From an uncultured Mycobacteriaceae bacterium (GTDB lineage: Bacteria; Actinomycetota; Actinomycetes; Mycobacteriales; Mycobacteriaceae), in assembly GCA_902826815.1 (NCBI GenBank), contig CADEGF010000036.1:1-54731 (forward strand): DNA of 54,731 nt. Reading direction: 5' to 3'. The notes under the pieces were generated by a model that did no database searches, was not told the origin of the DNA, and saw only the letters and a list, made by a program, of their open reading frames with translations. The translations under genes and the position numbers were made by a program. Below are positions 52,134 to 54,731 of this stretch, one piece after another. Within the stretch, counting starts at the first letter, position 1; every line of letters begins with the position of its first letter.

Positions 52134-53230
52134 GCACAACCGAGGCAATGACCACCGCCCAACGCGAAGACCGCGTGTTGGAACGGATCGACAAGTTCCG
52201 GCAACGGCGCCCGCGACTTCTCGACGACGTCGTCACGCTCGCGCACGGGGCGGGCGGGAAGTCGTCGGCTGCCCTCGTCGACGCCGTCTTCCTCGACGCC
52301 TTCCGCAATGACGAACTCGAACAGCTCGGTGACGCCGCCGGGCTGCGCACCCCCTCCGGGGACCGGCTCGCGTTCTCCACCGACTCATTTGTCGTTGCGC
52401 CACGGCGGTTTCCGGGCGGTTCGATCGGTCATGTCGCGGTCCACGGGACGATCAACGACCTTGCCGTCTCCGGCGCCCGGCCGCAATGGTTGTCGGCCGC
52501 CTTCGTGATCGAGGAGGGATTCTCGATCACCGAGCTGCGCGAGATCGTCGCCGACATGAGCGAGGCCGCCGCCAAGGCCGGCGTGCAGATCGTCACCGGC
52601 GACACCAAGGTCGTCGGAAAGGGCGCTGCCGACGGTCTGTACATCTCGACCGCCGGCGTCGGCGTGATTCCCAAGGACAGGCGATTGTCGCGGGATCTCG
52701 TGCAGCCCGGCGACAAGGTGCTGTTGTCCGGCACGATCGGCGAACACGGGATGGCGGTGATGCTGGCACGCGGCGACTTGGCAATCGACGCCGAAATCGC
52801 CTCCGACACCGCGCCGGTCCACGAACTGGTTGAGCTGCTGTTGGAGGCTGCGCCATCGACACGGTGGATGCGCGATGCCACGCGCGGCGGTGTCGGAACG
52901 GTGTGCAACGAGCTCGTCAAGGACTCGCCATTCGCACTGGTCCTCGACGAGCAGAGGCTACCGGTGGAGCCGCAGGTGCTCGGCGCGTGCGACATGCTGG
53001 GCATCGACCCGTTGTACGTCGCCAACGAGGGCAAGTTCGTTGCGGTGGTCGCGGCCGAGGAGGCCGACGCCGCCGTCGCCGCAATGCAGACGCACCCCCA
53101 GGGTGCCCGGGCAACGATCGTCGGCGAGGTCATCCCCGAACCGAATGGCATTGTCGCGCTGAGAACTTCGTTCGGAGGCAGCCGAATCGTCGACATGCTC
53201 GTCGGCGACCCACTGCCAAGAATCTGCTGA
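52130..53230 (+). CDS. hypE: Hydrogenase maturation protein HypE
   Basis: ATP-dependent dehydratase that turns HypF's thiocarboxamide into the cyanide ligand. 366 residues; ends PLPRIC with the C-terminal Cys that receives the carbamoyl group. Motifs are VTLAHGAGGKSS, FSTDSFVVAPRRFPGGSIGHVAVHGTINDLAVSGARPQWLSAAFVIEEGF and IVTGDTKVVGKGAADGLYISTAGVG. An extra N-terminal part of about 30 residues precedes VTLAHG. ATG 52130 overlaps the GmhA-like gene (ATGA). Confidence 0.95.
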   Translation: MSTTEAMTTAQREDRVLERIDKFRQRRPRLLDDVVTLAHGAGGKSSAALVDAVFLDAFRNDELEQLGDAAGLRTPSGDRLAFSTDSFVVAPRRFPGGSIGHVAVHGTINDLAVSGARPQWLSAAFVIEEGFSITELREIVADMSEAAAKAGVQIVTGDTKVVGKGAADGLYISTAGVGVIPKDRRLSRDLVQPGDKVLLSGTIGEHGMAVMLARGDLAIDAEIASDTAPVHELVELLLEAAPSTRWMRDATRGGVGTVCNELVKDSPFALVLDEQRLPVEPQVLGACDMLGIDPLYVANEGKFVAVVAAEEADAAVAAMQTHPQGARATIVGEVIPEPNGIVALRTSFGGSRIVDMLVGDPLPRIC

Positions 53231-53257
53231 TGGAGCTATGAGAGAGGAGTTTTGACG

Positions 53258-53530
53258 ATGTGTCTGGGAATCCCCGGTCAGGTGGTCGACATCGTCGACG
53301 CCGAACAGTCACTGGCCAAGGTCGATGTCAACGGCGTCCGCCGAAACATCAGTGTGCGCCTGCTCGCCGACGACAACCTGCAGGTCGGTGACTGGGTGTT
53401 GGTGCACGTCGGGTTCGCGATGGCCAAGATCGACGAACACGAGGCGAAACTGACACTGGATCAAGTGCAGAAAATGGGCGCCGACTACGTCAATGAGATC
53501 CAAGCATTCAACTCGTCCGAAATCGCTTGA
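53258..53530 (+). CDS. hypC: Hydrogenase maturation chaperone HypC (copy 2)
   Basis: A second HypC, 90 residues, with MCLGIPGQVVDIVDAEQSLAKVDVNGVRRNISVRLL and LQVGDWVLVHVGFAMAKIDEHEAKLTL. ATG 53258 follows GAGAGGAG; the frame allows a TTG six bases earlier, but Cys2 is needed, so the ATG is used. It is only about half identical to the first HypC in the cluster by eye. It lies next to hypD, its usual partner. Confidence 0.93.
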   Translation: MCLGIPGQVVDIVDAEQSLAKVDVNGVRRNISVRLLADDNLQVGDWVLVHVGFAMAKIDEHEAKLTLDQVQKMGADYVNEIQAFNSSEIA

Positions 53531-53540
53531 GAGGCTTGAC

Positions 53541-54668
53541 ATGAAATTCGTCGACGAATTCCGGGACCCAGCGGCTGCCCGCGCCCTTGTCAGATCGATC
53601 ACCGAGCTCGCGACGGGTGACGAGTTCAAGTTCATGGAGGTGTGCGGAGGTCACACCCATACCATCTACCGGCACGGAATCGAGCATCTGTTGCCGGAGA
53701 CGGTCGAGTTGGTGCACGGACCGGGTTGTCCGGTGTGCGTGATCCCGATGGGGCGGGTGGACGACGCGATGTGGCTGGCCGAACAGCCCAACATCATCTT
53801 CACCACATTCGGCGACATGATGCGGGTGCCCGGCTCACGGGGCAACCTCATCGAGGCCAAGGCGCGGGGCGCGGACGTGCGCTTCGTCTACTCGCCTCTG
53901 GACGCGCTCAAGGTGGCCATCGACAACCCCGACAAACACATCGTCTTCTTCGCCGTGGGTTTCGAAACGACCGCGCCGTCCACCGCGGTGACGCTGGTCC
54001 GTGCCCGCGCACTCGGCGTGCGCAACTTCAGCATTTTCTGCAATCACGTCACGATCGTTCCGCCGATCAAGGCGATCCTCGAATCACCGGATCTGCGGCT
54101 TTCGGGTTTCCTCGGCCCCGGTCATGTGTCGACCGTGGTCGGCTTGCGACCATACCGTTTCGTGCCCGAGGTGTACGGAAAGCCAATGGTGGTAGCGGGA
54201 TTCGAGCCGCTCGACATCCTCGCGTCGGTGCACATGTTGTTGGCGCAGATCAGGCAGGGACGCTGCGAAGTCGAGAACCAGTACACCCGCGTTGTGCGCG
54301 CGGAGGGCAACACCCAGGCGCTGAAGCTGATGTCCGAGACATTCGAGTTGCGGCCCCATTTCGAGTGGCGCGGCCTGGGTTTCATCTCGCAGAGCGCGTT
54401 GAAGATCCACCGCGACTACAGCGAGTTCGATGCGGAGCTGAGGTTCGACATGCCCGGCGTGCGGGTCGCCGACCCCAAGGCATGTCAGTGCGGAGAAGTC
54501 TTGAAAGGCGTCATCAAGCCGTGGGAGTGCAAGGTTTTCGGCACGGCGTGCACCCCGGAGACACCGATCGGCACCTGCATGGTGTCCCCCGAGGGCGCCT
54601 GCGCCGCCTACTACAACTTCGGCAGGCTTCACCGGGAGACGGCGCAGCTGCTCGGTCAGCGGGGATAG
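53541..54668 (+). CDS. hypD: Hydrogenase maturation protein HypD
   Basis: Scaffold on which the Fe(CN)2CO cofactor is built with HypC and HypE. 375 residues, ATG 53541 (GAGAGG upstream). It has the family motifs MEVCGGHTHTIYRHGIEHLLP, VHGPGCPVCVIPMGRVD (cluster/iron Cys), AVGFETTAPSTAV and, near the end, the cysteine-rich CQCGEVLKGVIKPWECKVFGTACTPETPIGTCMVSPEGACAAYY that binds the [4Fe-4S] cluster. It is the last gene seen; 63 bases follow without a gene. Confidence 0.96.
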   Translation: MKFVDEFRDPAAARALVRSITELATGDEFKFMEVCGGHTHTIYRHGIEHLLPETVELVHGPGCPVCVIPMGRVDDAMWLAEQPNIIFTTFGDMMRVPGSRGNLIEAKARGADVRFVYSPLDALKVAIDNPDKHIVFFAVGFETTAPSTAVTLVRARALGVRNFSIFCNHVTIVPPIKAILESPDLRLSGFLGPGHVSTVVGLRPYRFVPEVYGKPMVVAGFEPLDILASVHMLLAQIRQGRCEVENQYTRVVRAEGNTQALKLMSETFELRPHFEWRGLGFISQSALKIHRDYSEFDAELRFDMPGVRVADPKACQCGEVLKGVIKPWECKVFGTACTPETPIGTCMVSPEGACAAYYNFGRLHRETAQLLGQRG

Positions 54669-54731
54669 GCCGTTTCGCACGCCCGATCGAGGGTAATCCA
54701 CGTCACAGCCGCCGCGGGCGTGTGCGGCGAT

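Noticed and set aside
1-54731. tRNA genes, rRNA genes, CRISPR arrays
   Set aside because: No cloverleaf-like segment, rRNA block or regularly spaced repeat was seen on either strand; small tRNA genes could only be excluded fully by a covariance-model search.

Overview
The window is high-GC actinobacterial chromosome, almost certainly from a fast-growing mycobacterium (Mycolicibacterium type). From about 6.6 kb to 38.8 kb the gene order follows the sigB-to-recA block of Mycobacterium tuberculosis (sigB, ideR, DUF4192, sthA, PAC2, hydrolase, PhzF, nrdR, chiZ-like, lexA, LGFP protein, fadE20, hflX, dapF, miaA, miaB, recX, recA), judged from remembered synteny and not from a search. Other mycobacterial marks are the LexA boxes, a PafBC-type recA promoter, an Rv1733c-family protein and a RecA intein at the site used in M. 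leprae and M. flavescens.

Layout. 1-553: the end of an IS21-family element (3' part of istB plus terminal repeats), which has cut off the end of a small Cys-rich gene. 0.8-4.4 kb: two secreted proteins, a decayed alpha/beta hydrolase, a membrane protein, RidA and DUF952. 4.5-12.7 kb: small DUF proteins, a YihY-type membrane protein, sigB behind an ECF-type promoter, ideR, sthA, a lipoprotein and a secreted serine protease. 12.8-20.9 kb: PAC2, hydrolase, PhzF, nrdR, the SOS pair chiZ-like/lexA with three LexA boxes, an LGFP-repeat envelope protein and fadE20. 21-28 kb: a small alarmone synthetase-like gene, a CsbD stress protein behind a SigF-like promoter, then hflX, dapF, miaA, a LigB-like gene and a DMT transporter. 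28.4-35.3 kb: DUF349 protein, miaB and the glutamate ABC transporter gluABCD. 36.1-38.8 kb: recX and recA; recA carries a 368-residue intein and has both a PafBC-type promoter and a LexA box.

From 38,998 to the end one strand holds an 18-gene, tightly packed cluster for a group 1h (actinobacterial, oxygen-insensitive) [NiFe] hydrogenase. It has the small and large subunits (hhyS, hhyL), a NifU/Rieske-like electron-transfer candidate, a C-terminal protease, the full hypABCDEF set with a second hypC, and seven accessory genes with little or no known function. Most junctions overlap by 1-4 bases. Such enzymes let aerobic mycobacteria live on atmospheric H2 during starvation; the uncharacterised accessory genes, including a 39-residue membrane peptide and a pair of SIS/HupF-type proteins, are the best candidates here for undescribed biology.

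The most notable direct observations are: a 77-bp insertion with an 11-bp direct repeat in the hydrogenase operon that creates a 26-codon minicistron and so keeps the ATGA stop/start chain; a 29-bp repeat used in the same reading frame in two unrelated genes; a G/C-rich repeat forming the N-terminus of MiaB; an apparently leaderless lexA transcript; and a deletion plus frameshift in a hydrolase gene. No tRNA, rRNA or CRISPR array was seen, and no gene-free stretch exceeds 300 bases.
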